Assembly: GCF_013141715.1 (NCBI RefSeq)
Contig: NZ_WHOA01000147.1
Span: forward strand, 1 to 64,000
Length of the DNA: 64,000 nt
Source of the DNA: Paenibacillus phytorum
GTDB lineage: Bacteria > Bacillota > Bacilli > Paenibacillales > NBRC-103111
Reading direction: 5' to 3'
In this document: positions 25,752-33,861 of the stretch, piece by piece
How the letters are laid out: every line of letters starts with the position of its first letter
Numbering within the stretch: the stretch's first letter is position 1
Translations under genes and position numbers: made by a program
The notes under the pieces: generated by a model
The model's database searches: none
What the model was told of the DNA's origin: nothing
What the model saw: the letters and a program-made list of their open reading frames with translations, nothing else

Positions 25752-26675
25752 ATGATGCAGGACATCCAGCAGCATATGCATCGTGTTATTGATGACTATA
25801 TTTATGTAGAAGATTTAAATACTCTGCTTAAATCTTTTATAGATGACAAAGAAAAAGAAAACTGTACATGGTCTAAGATCACGATTTGTATGCACAAGAT
25901 GTTAGGAGGAGACTCGCCTCACATTCATCGACTTGCTGCGGTGACGGAACTGGTCATTCTCACTTTGGATATTATGGATGATTTGCAGGATCAAGATCAA
26001 GGGAGTAAGCCATGGATGCAATGTCCACAAGCCGTTACGTTGAATGCTGTTATGGCGCTGTTCATGGGAGTGTTAGGTGAATTGGGGCACTTGCAGGTCA
26101 AAGATAAGCTGCTAGTCGAAGTAAGTAAGATCATTTCGAGATCGATTAATGGCCAACAAAAAGATGTAACCAATACAATATCAACCATAGATGAATATCT
26201 GATGATGACGCAAGAGAAATCAGGTTCCTTATACCGACTTGCCTGTTACATGGGCTATTCCTCTTTAGAGTGCTCGGAAGAAACGATTGAACAGATTCAT
26301 CAATTAGCTGACTGTATTGGCCTTATTCATCAAATTCAAAATGATATGAGAGATCTTATTCGGTTTGATGTGAAAAACGATTTGATTGGAAGGAAACGAA
26401 CGCTTCCTGTGTTGTATTTACTTTCCATTGAAGATACGGCATTCAGCCAATTGAAGGCCTATTATGAGGGTGAAATTACCGTAAATTTCCTTTTGGAAGA
26501 GAAAGAGGATTTTTTGCAGATGATTCATGATTCCGGATGTATGGAATATGCGCGAATTGTCCAATCTGTTTGCATGCAAAAGGCGGAAGAGATTTATGAG
26601 AATTTGCAAGCTATCTCTCCTTGGAAAGAAAGGTTTAAGCAAATGACGTACGAGGATTTTCTGGATGCGGACTAG
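25752..26675 (+). CDS. comQ: ComQ-like isoprenyl transferase
   Basis: A 307-residue all-helical polyprenyl-synthase family protein. The first aspartate-rich motif is DDLQD (Asp76, Asp77, Asp80) and the second is NDMRD (Asn197-Asp201), close to ComQ rather than to canonical DDxxD/DDxxD chain elongation enzymes. ComQ isoprenylates a tryptophan of ComX. Here comQ is downstream of comA, not upstream of comX as in B. subtilis. ATG 25752 or 25755 may start it, after GGGGAGG. A terminator follows. A housekeeping prenyl synthase is unlikely given the altered motifs and neighbours. Confidence 0.85.
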   Translation: MMQDIQQHMHRVIDDYIYVEDLNTLLKSFIDDKEKENCTWSKITICMHKMLGGDSPHIHRLAAVTELVILTLDIMDDLQDQDQGSKPWMQCPQAVTLNAVMALFMGVLGELGHLQVKDKLLVEVSKIISRSINGQQKDVTNTISTIDEYLMMTQEKSGSLYRLACYMGYSSLECSEETIEQIHQLADCIGLIHQIQNDMRDLIRFDVKNDLIGRKRTLPVLYLLSIEDTAFSQLKAYYEGEITVNFLLEEKEDFLQMIHDSGCMEYARIVQSVCMQKAEEIYENLQAISPWKERFKQMTYEDFLDAD

Positions 26676-26754
26676 GTGGTCAAACGCACACTTTTCATGC
26701 ATTTACTGATGGGGGAGTAGTGTGGACAATTGGTTCTTTGGCTTATATAGTTTT

Positions 26755-26804
26755 GAAGGCTGTTAAGTTCCCTGCATGTGCGGTGTACTTAATGGCCTTT
26801 TTTC
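26755..26804 (+). terminator. Terminator of the comPAQ operon
   Basis: Arms AAGGC-TG-TTAAGT and ACTTAA-TG-GCCTT followed by six T residues, with an 18-base loop. Confidence 0.75.
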
Positions 26805-26828
26805 AACTTCTTAGAAAAGAAAGTCTTA

Positions 26829-26882
26829 TTGACAACTCTTCTCAATTAAAATAAAATAGGTATTACATAATAATAATTCTAA
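26829..26882 (+). promoter_or_regulatory. Catalase promoter with PerR-like box
   Basis: TTGACA (26829-26834) and TAAAAT (26852-26857) with a 17 bp spacer. Just downstream, TAATAATAATTCTAA (26868-26882) matches the PerR consensus TTATAATnATTATAA at 12 of 14 positions. A repressor bound there would block transcription until peroxide inactivates it. Confidence 0.75.
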
Positions 26883-26933
26883 ATAAGTGACTTGCCTATT
26901 TTATTACAATTTTACTTACGAAGGAGAATGCAG

Positions 26934-28397
26934 ATGTCCCATAACCACTTAACAACGAACCAGGGTGCGCCTGTAGGCGATAACCAGAACTCACGGACAG
27001 CAGGCCAGAATGGCCCGACGCTTTTGGAGGATTACCACTTATTAGAGAAGATCGCTCATTTCGATAGGGAACGTATTCCGGAGCGTGTGGTTCATGCGCG
27101 TGGAGCGGGAGCTTTTGGAACCTTTACAGTTGAGAATTCGATGAAGCGCTATACGAAAGCGGGCTTTCTAGCTGAAGCGGGTAAAGAAACGGCGGTATTC
27201 GTACGCTTTTCCACCGTTATTCATGGTCAAGGGTCACCTGAAACAGCACGGGATCCACGTGGTTTCGCGGTTAAATTTTATACAGAAGAAGGCAATTACG
27301 ATCTAGTCGGCAATAATCTGCCTGTTTTCTTTATCCGCGACGCGATGAAATTCCCTGATATGGTTCACTCCTTGAAGCCAGCGCCTGACACGAATGTTCA
27401 GACACCCGACCGCTATTGGGATTTCATGTCACTGACACCGGAATCGACGCATATGCTGACTTGGGTATTCTCGGACTATGGCACACCAGCGAATTACCGT
27501 GAAATGAATGGATTCGGTGTACATGCGTTTAAATGGATTAATTCCGTAGGGAATTATGTGTATGTGAAATATCATTGGAAACCGCATCAAGGCGTTCGCA
27601 ATTTGAGTAAAGCCGAAGCATCAGCCATTCAGGGCGAGGATTTCAGCCATGCGACAAGAGATTTGTACGACCACATCGATCGCGGCGAATTCCCGAAATG
27701 GGATCTGCATGTGCAGCTGCTGCAGCCTGAGGATTTGGATGCTTACGATTTCGATCCGCTGGATCCAACAAAAGTGTGGCCAGAAGATCTGATACCTTTG
27801 AAAAAAGTAGGGACGATGACGTTAAACCGCAACGCACAGAACTTTTTTGCTGATGTGGAGCAAGCAGCTTTTGCGCCAAGTGTATTGGTATCAGGGATCG
27901 AGCCTTCAGAAGATAAGCTGCTGCAAGGACGGCTTTTCTCCTACCCAGATACACAAAGACACCGTCTCGGTGCTAACTACCTGCAAATTCCGGTGAACTG
28001 CCCTTATGCAACCGTGCAAAATAACCAGCGCGATGGCGCTATGCAAATGAAGCAGCAGCCTGGCAGTGTGAATTATGAGCCGACTCGTCATGCCGATGCA
28101 CCGAAAGAAGCGCCTGAATTCCGCGACAGCAGCGCTCCACTGGGCGGATCAGTTGTGAGACAAAAAATCGCGAAAACGAATGATTTCGCACAAGCCGGAG
28201 ACACATTCCGCAGCTTCAGCGAGCAGGAGCAAGCGAACTTTATTTCGAATCTGGTAGGCGACCTTTCGTCTGTTCACGAGAAATCGAAAATGCTGGCGAT
28301 ATGTAATTTCTACAGAGCCGATAGTGGGCTTGGAGAAAGCTTGGCAGCAGGCTTGAACGTGGATATTTCGGGTTACTTACAACATTTGAATCGCTAA
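26934..28397 (+). CDS. katA: Catalase (heme, small-subunit clade)
   Basis: A monofunctional heme catalase of about 487 residues that splits hydrogen peroxide. Visible hallmarks are ERVVHARGAGAFG with distal His54, RFSTVIHGQGSPETARDPRGFAVKF in halves around residues 85-110, the NNLPVFFIRD segment, and the proximal heme-tyrosine motif RLFSYPDTQRHRLG. ATG 26934 lies 7 bp after GGAG; upstream in-frame ATGs are not needed. A PerR-like operator precedes it and a truncated Fur/PerR gene follows. Confidence 0.97.
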   Translation: MSHNHLTTNQGAPVGDNQNSRTAGQNGPTLLEDYHLLEKIAHFDRERIPERVVHARGAGAFGTFTVENSMKRYTKAGFLAEAGKETAVFVRFSTVIHGQGSPETARDPRGFAVKFYTEEGNYDLVGNNLPVFFIRDAMKFPDMVHSLKPAPDTNVQTPDRYWDFMSLTPESTHMLTWVFSDYGTPANYREMNGFGVHAFKWINSVGNYVYVKYHWKPHQGVRNLSKAEASAIQGEDFSHATRDLYDHIDRGEFPKWDLHVQLLQPEDLDAYDFDPLDPTKVWPEDLIPLKKVGTMTLNRNAQNFFADVEQAAFAPSVLVSGIEPSEDKLLQGRLFSYPDTQRHRLGANYLQIPVNCPYATVQNNQRDGAMQMKQQPGSVNYEPTRHADAPKEAPEFRDSSAPLGGSVVRQKIAKTNDFAQAGDTFRSFSEQEQANFISNLVGDLSSVHEKSKMLAICNFYRADSGLGESLAAGLNVDISGYLQHLNR

Positions 28398-28453
28398 TGG
28401 TCATCATAAATAAATAAATTAAATGCCAATAAAACGAAGAGGAGGTTCCCATC

Positions 28454-28726
28454 ATGGTACAACATGATCTGAATCAAGCGCTGCAGCGAATGCGCGCCAA
28501 AAACATACCTTTAACACCTCAGCGGTGTGCAATACTTACGTTTCTATATGAGCAGGGCAGTTACACAACGGTCAAAGACATATGTGAAGCATTGATCGAT
28601 AAATATCCTCATATGAATGCGATGACGGTTAACAGCAGCTTGCATGTATTTAAACAGCTTGGTTTAGTTAATGAATTGCCTGTTATCGGTGCCTCCTTAC
28701 GATATGAAGCGGCAATTTGTTCATAA
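28454..28726 (+). CDS. Truncated Fur/PerR-family DNA-binding protein
   Basis: A 90-residue protein matching only the N-terminal winged-helix half of PerR/Fur (LTPQRCAILTFLYEQ; TVNSSLHVFKQLGLVNEL). It stops where full-length PerR would continue into the metal-binding dimerisation domain with its HxHxxC and CxxC motifs. No continuation is found in another frame; a terminator comes 10 bp after the stop. The recognition helix has NSSL instead of the usual YNNL. It has a strong GAGGAGG box and an intact start, so it is probably expressed, but regulated metal sensing is not possible. Role unclear. Confidence 0.75.
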   Translation: MVQHDLNQALQRMRAKNIPLTPQRCAILTFLYEQGSYTTVKDICEALIDKYPHMNAMTVNSSLHVFKQLGLVNELPVIGASLRYEAAICS

Positions 28727-28735
28727 ATAATAGGT

Positions 28736-28796
28736 AAGGCGCTGCAGTGTGAGAAGAGATAAGATTGTCTCTTCTCACACTACAGCGCCTTTTTTT
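28736..28796. terminator. Bidirectional terminator between the perR-like gene and dctB
   Basis: Very long stem with arms AAGGCGCTG...AGTGTGAGAAGAGA and its complement, an eight-base loop and T runs at the 3' side. It serves convergent genes and overlaps the stop codon of the minus-strand gene. Confidence 0.9.
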
Positions 28797-29871
28797 AGTA
28801 TAGCCCGAATTGCTGTTTAGTGCTTTCGCGTCTGAGTTCGTTCACGGCATCCATAAGCTCTTTACTAAGATAGGATGGAGCTTCTTCATAGACAGGTTCA
28901 AGCACCTGCTGCCATTCATCCCGTTCCTCATTGGTTAGGATGTGAATGTTCATCTGCCCAATCTTCTGCAGCTCGTTCCATTGTTTGAGGTTGATGGCTA
29001 TGGCATTTTGATTAGCCCAAATCGTTGTTTCCTGCATGGCTTCATCAATCGTTTTTTGCTGATTGGCGGATAGATTCTCCCAAAATACTTTATTCATTAG
29101 CACGCCATAACCTAGATAAGCATGATTGCTTATGGTTAGATATTTTTGGACTTGATACATCTTTTTAGAGTAGATGTTCGAAATCGTATTCTCCCCACCG
29201 TCTACCTGACCGGACTCCATACTGCGATAAACTTGGTTAAAAGGAATAGGGAATGTCTTCACATTCAGCTTACGAAATTGGGATTCAATGACTTTGCTTG
29301 GAAGAATCCGAAACTTCAAATCCTGAAAATCTTCCGGATGAGCAAGAGTACCGCGATTTGACGTCATTTGCTTAAAGCCATTGGCCCAAAAACCGAGACC
29401 AACGATGCCCTTTAGTTCTAATTTACGCATCAAAATGTTCCCGATCTTGCCTTGAAAAGCTTTTGCTACATCCTCATCGTTTTGAAAAACGAAGGGGAGA
29501 TCCATAGCCATCCATTCAGGAACGACCTCGGATATATTAGAGAAACTCGGCGCAATCATTTGAATGCTGCCCTTCTGCAAAGCGGCGACTTCATCGGATT
29601 CATTGTACAGAGTACTGTTCGGAAATAGTTCTACTTTGATGGTGTCGTTAGTCTTTTCTTTGACTAGTTGGGCGAACTTTTGAGCCGCTAATCCTTTAGG
29701 TGTATTCTCCGCTACACTAAAGCTGAATCGAATGACCGTTTGTCGGCCGAGTCCGATCTGCTCATCATCACCCACGAGCGGCCCGTTACCCAATTGCCAG
29801 GAGAAACCGAATCCCACCGCTGTCAGGAGGCCGATTAAAAGAAACATAGTGATACCGACAAACGTTTTCAT
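28795..29871 (-). CDS. dctB: TRAP-type C4-dicarboxylate binding protein (DctB-like)
   Basis: A 358-residue extracytoplasmic solute-binding protein of the DctP/TRAP family with an N-terminal signal anchor. Family stretches include ENTPKGLAAQKFAQLVKE and QVYRSMESGQVDGGENTISNI, with a conserved acid-binding arginine region (KFRILPS). No TRAP membrane subunits are present. In B. subtilis DctB instead works with sensor DctS and permease DctP, and here dctS and dctR lie divergently next to it with dctP downstream. So it is most likely an accessory ligand sensor for dicarboxylates. Confidence 0.85.
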   Translation of the reverse strand: MKTFVGITMFLLIGLLTAVGFGFSWQLGNGPLVGDDEQIGLGRQTVIRFSFSVAENTPKGLAAQKFAQLVKEKTNDTIKVELFPNSTLYNESDEVAALQKGSIQMIAPSFSNISEVVPEWMAMDLPFVFQNDEDVAKAFQGKIGNILMRKLELKGIVGLGFWANGFKQMTSNRGTLAHPEDFQDLKFRILPSKVIESQFRKLNVKTFPIPFNQVYRSMESGQVDGGENTISNIYSKKMYQVQKYLTISNHAYLGYGVLMNKVFWENLSANQQKTIDEAMQETTIWANQNAIAINLKQWNELQKIGQMNIHILTNEERDEWQQVLEPVYEEAPSYLSKELMDAVNELRRESTKQQFGLY

Positions 29872-29964
29872 ACGGACCCCCAGCTGTTTTATATCGTAAA
29901 TTCAGTGTAACATAATGTAGAAGGATCTTAGAAATAAACGGTGCTGGAAAGTGAGTGATCGGCT

Positions 29965-31584
29965 TTGAAGATTAAGGGTCTTCGCATGAATTGGAAAATT
30001 ACGATCCTGTCATTCGGTATCGTATTATTTGCGATATGTATCGGCGGTATCATTTTAATAGGCCGTGTGATTCACCTTCAGGAACAAGAGCTAGGTCAGA
30101 GACTGCTTGTTACTGCGCGCACGGTTACCCAATTGCCTTCAATTATCAGCGGGCTAACGGAACAAAACAGAAGGCAGGAAATTAATCCGATCACCGAACG
30201 TCTACGCATTATTAATGACGTTGACTATATTGTTGTTTTGGATATGAATGGCATTCGTTGGTCTCACCCGTCATCCTCCCGGATCGGGGAGCTTTCGCAG
30301 GGGGAGGACGAGCATGCTGCATTTGCCGAGCATACGTATCTTTCCAGGGCAAAAGGAGAACAAGGGACAGCGCTTAGAGCCTTCGTACCTGTCATGAATG
30401 AGCAGCACGAACAGGTAGGTGTCGTATTAGTGGGGAAGCTGGTGCCGGGACTAACCGGGATCATTCTCGACATGCGGGGGCAAATTTATGTGACGGTATT
30501 TTTGTCTTTGCTCTTTGGTATTTTGGGTTCGTGGATGCTTTCGAGGCATATTAAGGAGCAGATGTTTCGCTTGGAACCCGAGGAAATCGCCCAGCTGCTC
30601 GTAGAGCGAACCGCCACTTTCAATGCGATGCATGAAGGCGTTATTGCCATAGACAGCCATGAATACATCACAGTTTTTAACGATAACGCCAAAAAAATGC
30701 TTCAAGTCGAAGGGGAAGTACTCGGACGCCATATTCGGGAAGTGCTGCCAGATACGAGACTTCCAGAAATATTACAGCTCAATCATGCTATTTACAATCA
30801 AGAGCTGCATGTTGGTCCAGCTCATATTTTGAGTAATCGGGTTCCTATTAAAGTAGGCCAACAAACGGTTGGCGCAGTAGCTATTTTTCGGGATCGCTCT
30901 GAGGTGACGAAAATCGCTGAAGAGTTGACCGGAGTAAGGGCATTTGTTGATGCACTTCGTGTGCAGAATCATGAATATATGAACAAGCTGCACACCATCG
31001 GTGGTTTGATCCAACTTGATCATAAGCAGAAAGCGCTGGACTATTTATTCGAAACGATGGAGGCGCAATCCGAGCTTAGCAGCTTTGTCTCGAGCAAGAT
31101 CGCCAATGAGAGCGCTGCTGGCTTACTTTTGGGGAAAATCAGCCGCGGCAGAGAGTTGGGCGTTGACGTTCGTTTGGACCGAGCAAGCAGGTTGATACGA
31201 TTTCCAGATAATTTGGATCAGCACGACATTGTGGTCATCTTGGGGAATTTGATTGAGAATGCGTTTGATGCCCTTAAGGAGAAGGATGGGAAGAAAGAGA
31301 TCTTTATCAGCATCGAGCAGGATGATGACGTATTATCGATTTTGGTCGAGGATAATGGGAAAGGCATGAGTGAGGAAACTAAACAACGGATGTTTGAGCG
31401 AGGCTTCTCCACAAATGTAGGCGAAAGCAGGGGCATTGGTTTGTATTTAATCTATAATATTGTGAATAAATGCGGGGCTCATCTGGAAGTGGAGTCTACG
31501 GTTGGCGTGGGGACGAGCTTTATTCTCACTTTCCCTATGCATACAAGAGAGGAAGAAACTCATGTACAGAGTCGTACTGATTGA
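29965..31584 (+). CDS. dctS: Dicarboxylate-sensing histidine kinase (DctS/CitA type)
   Basis: A 539-residue CitA/DcuS-family sensor. Two membrane helices (residues of about 13-35 and 170-190) flank a periplasmic PAS-like sensor domain. A cytoplasmic PAS domain (about 210-320), a SpoOB-type phosphorylation site at His336 (QNHEYMNKLHTI) and a HATPase domain (NLIENAFDAL, EDNGKGM, RGIGLYL) follow. The TTG at 29965 or ATG at 29986 may start it. It overlaps the response regulator by 23 bp. It is expected to respond to C4-dicarboxylates together with DctB. Confidence 0.88.
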   Translation: MKIKGLRMNWKITILSFGIVLFAICIGGIILIGRVIHLQEQELGQRLLVTARTVTQLPSIISGLTEQNRRQEINPITERLRIINDVDYIVVLDMNGIRWSHPSSSRIGELSQGEDEHAAFAEHTYLSRAKGEQGTALRAFVPVMNEQHEQVGVVLVGKLVPGLTGIILDMRGQIYVTVFLSLLFGILGSWMLSRHIKEQMFRLEPEEIAQLLVERTATFNAMHEGVIAIDSHEYITVFNDNAKKMLQVEGEVLGRHIREVLPDTRLPEILQLNHAIYNQELHVGPAHILSNRVPIKVGQQTVGAVAIFRDRSEVTKIAEELTGVRAFVDALRVQNHEYMNKLHTIGGLIQLDHKQKALDYLFETMEAQSELSSFVSSKIANESAAGLLLGKISRGRELGVDVRLDRASRLIRFPDNLDQHDIVVILGNLIENAFDALKEKDGKKEIFISIEQDDDVLSILVEDNGKGMSEETKQRMFERGFSTNVGESRGIGLYLIYNIVNKCGAHLEVESTVGVGTSFILTFPMHTREEETHVQSRTD

Positions 31585-32278
31585 GGATGATCCGATGGTT
31601 CTTGAAGTGAATAGGCAATTTGTTGAGAGGGTTTCCGGCTTTGAAATTATAGGGACAGCGTCCAATGGCATAGATGGTATCGAGAAAGTTCGTGATTTGA
31701 AGCCAGACCTCGTTATTCTTGATATTTATATGCCGGGGCAAAATGGAACCGAATTGCTGCAGCAGATTCGAACTGAACAGTTGAATACAGATGCGATTGT
31801 AATTACGGCCGCTAATGACATTCCAACGATCCAGCGGATGCTTCATCAGGGGGCAGTGGACTATATCATGAAGCCTTTTAAGTTTGAACGGGTCCGAGAG
31901 GCGCTGGAAAATTACCGAATGATGAAGAGTAGATTAGGTAAAGAATCTACACTATCACAAGTTGAATTGGATCAATTATTACATGGTAACAACGGGGGAG
32001 AACCGATTCCTGAATCATCTACGTTCAGTGTGCAAATGGATTTGCCTAAAGGTCTGCAAGCACTGACGATGAAACAAGTCATGCTGTTTCTAATGCAGCA
32101 GCATAAATCGTTATCCGCTGAAGAAGTGGCTGAGGGCGTGGGATTGGCAAGGGTAACGGCACGTAGGTATCTGGACTTTCTCGAGAAGAATAAGCAGGTG
32201 AAATTAGACCTTGAATATGGCGGGATTGGGCGCCCGATTAATAGGTATGTATGGATGGCAGAGGATAAAAGATCATAA
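31562..32278 (+). CDS. dctR: DctR/CitB-type response regulator
   Basis: A response regulator of about 238 residues. The receiver has the acidic residues Glu8-Asp9-Asp10 and phosphoacceptor Asp54 (LVILDIYMPG). The C-terminal part is a CitB-type helix-turn-helix (AEEVAEGVGLARVTARRYLDFL). ATG 31562 lies within the end of dctS and has a GAGAGGAAG box. It probably activates the downstream malic enzyme and dicarboxylate permease genes. Confidence 0.88.
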   Translation: MYRVVLIEDDPMVLEVNRQFVERVSGFEIIGTASNGIDGIEKVRDLKPDLVILDIYMPGQNGTELLQQIRTEQLNTDAIVITAANDIPTIQRMLHQGAVDYIMKPFKFERVREALENYRMMKSRLGKESTLSQVELDQLLHGNNGGEPIPESSTFSVQMDLPKGLQALTMKQVMLFLMQQHKSLSAEEVAEGVGLARVTARRYLDFLEKNKQVKLDLEYGGIGRPINRYVWMAEDKRS

Positions 32279-32284
32279 GTCAAA

Positions 32285-32331
32285 GTGAAGACCAAAAAGA
32301 CCATAAGTACCAATATGGTCAAATTCTTCAC
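32285..32331 (+). promoter_or_regulatory. Nested inverted repeat before the malic enzyme gene
   Basis: GACCATA (32299-32305) pairs with TATGGTC (32314-32320), and an outer GTGAAGA (32285-32291) pairs with TCTTCAC (32325-32331). No T run follows, so it is not a clear terminator. It may be an operator for the dicarboxylate regulator or an mRNA processing stem. Confidence 0.4.
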
Positions 32332-32408
32332 GCCTTCTTTTGAAAGCGATATCATGAAAACAGAAATAGATGATACAACAAAGTCTAATATCGCTTGAGG
32401 TGAAGAAC

Positions 32409-33833
32409 GTGTCAATCCCATCGGGAGTTAATACAAGTATTATTTTGAGATTAGAATTGGATAAGGATACCGCGTCGTTCGGCAGTGTGGCTACGGCCAT
32501 TAGTGATGCAGGTGGAGATATTATAGCCATTGACGTCGTTAGAACGGATAAAAACATCACGGTTCGGGATATCACGATCAATGTATACGATAACAAGCAT
32601 ACGGAACTGATTGCCGCGGCCATCCGCAAATTAGCGGGAGTAAAAATCGTTCATGTTTCGGATCAAACTTTTCTGCTTCATTTGGGCGGGAAAATTGAAA
32701 TGAGTCCCAAGTATCCCATAAAAAATCGAGATGACCTTTCCAGGGTGTATACACCGGGTGTTGCCAAGGTGTGCATGGCGATTCACGAAAAGCCGTCGCT
32801 TGCCCATACGCTCACTATCAAACGGAATACGGTTGCGGTCATATCGGATGGTACTGCCGTACTTGGTCTGGGTAATATTGGACCTGAAGCAGCTATGCCT
32901 GTTATGGAAGGAAAGGCAATGTTGTTTAAGCAGTTAGCTGGTGTTGATGCTTTTCCGATATGTCTGGCTACACAGGATACTGATGAAATTGTAAATATTG
33001 TGAAAGCGCTATCGCCGACGTTCGGCGGAATCAATCTAGAGGATATATCTGCACCTAGATGCTTTGAGATTGAACAGCGGCTTATCGAGGAACTGGATAT
33101 TCCCGTATTTCATGATGATCAGCATGGTACAGCTGTGGTGCTTTTGGCGGGGTTGTTTAATGCCGTTAAGATCGTGGGCAAGCAGCTTGAGGATTGCAAA
33201 GTCGTGCTTTGCGGCGTTGGCGCGGCAGGAACGGCTTGCACCAAAATGCTGATGGCTGCAGGTGTTCGAAATATTATCGGTGTCGACCGACAGGGTGCTA
33301 TCACCCGTGATGGCGTTTACGATAATCCGTTTTGGCAATGGTACGCGGAACATACGAATCCGAAGCAGATTCAAGGATCGCTGTCTGATGTTATTGAAGG
33401 AGCAGATATTTTTATCGGCGTATCGGGTCCCGGTGTACTTAAAAGAGAAGACGTCGCCAAGATGGCGGAAAATCCGATCGTCTTTGCGATGGCAAATCCG
33501 ACGCCGGAAATTCTCCCCGAAGAGGCAGAGCCTTATGTACGGGTTATGGCTACTGGCCGTTCGGACTACCCGAACCAAATCAACAATGTGTTGTGCTTCC
33601 CAGGCTTGTTTAGGGGCGTGCTGGATTGCAGGGCATCCAGAGTGACTGAGAATATGAAGCTTGCAGCAGCCAAGGCGATTGCATCGGTTGTTCAAGAGGA
33701 TGAGTTGAATGAGTATTACATTATTCCAAGTGTGTTTAATCAATCTGTCGCGGAACGAGTGAGAGATGCAGTTATAGAAGCGGCTTATGAAGATGGGGTC
33801 GCAAGAAGACGCAAAGAGAAAGTCAAAGCCTAG
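32409..33833 (+). CDS. NAD(P)-dependent malic enzyme with ACT domain
   Basis: A protein of about 474 residues that decarboxylates malate to pyruvate. An N-terminal ACT domain (about residues 1-80) precedes the malic enzyme N domain (SRVYTPGVAKVC, ISDGTAVLGLGNIG) and the NAD-binding C domain (VVLCGVGAAGTACTKML). The HDDQHGTAVV metal-site motif is present. GTG 32409 behind GAGGTG is preferred over ATG 32370. Position between the dct sensor pair and the dicarboxylate permease indicates use of imported malate. Confidence 0.92.
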   Translation: MSIPSGVNTSIILRLELDKDTASFGSVATAISDAGGDIIAIDVVRTDKNITVRDITINVYDNKHTELIAAAIRKLAGVKIVHVSDQTFLLHLGGKIEMSPKYPIKNRDDLSRVYTPGVAKVCMAIHEKPSLAHTLTIKRNTVAVISDGTAVLGLGNIGPEAAMPVMEGKAMLFKQLAGVDAFPICLATQDTDEIVNIVKALSPTFGGINLEDISAPRCFEIEQRLIEELDIPVFHDDQHGTAVVLLAGLFNAVKIVGKQLEDCKVVLCGVGAAGTACTKMLMAAGVRNIIGVDRQGAITRDGVYDNPFWQWYAEHTNPKQIQGSLSDVIEGADIFIGVSGPGVLKREDVAKMAENPIVFAMANPTPEILPEEAEPYVRVMATGRSDYPNQINNVLCFPGLFRGVLDCRASRVTENMKLAAAKAIASVVQEDELNEYYIIPSVFNQSVAERVRDAVIEAAYEDGVARRRKEKVKA

Positions 33834-33861
33834 CTTAGATAGAGATGAAGGAGGATATACG

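Noticed and set aside
26720..26857. Short GTG-started frame after comQ (44 codons) that might be another signal peptide
   Set aside because: It coincides with the comPAQ terminator hairpin and the katA promoter, and its GGGGGAG box is too close to the start codon.
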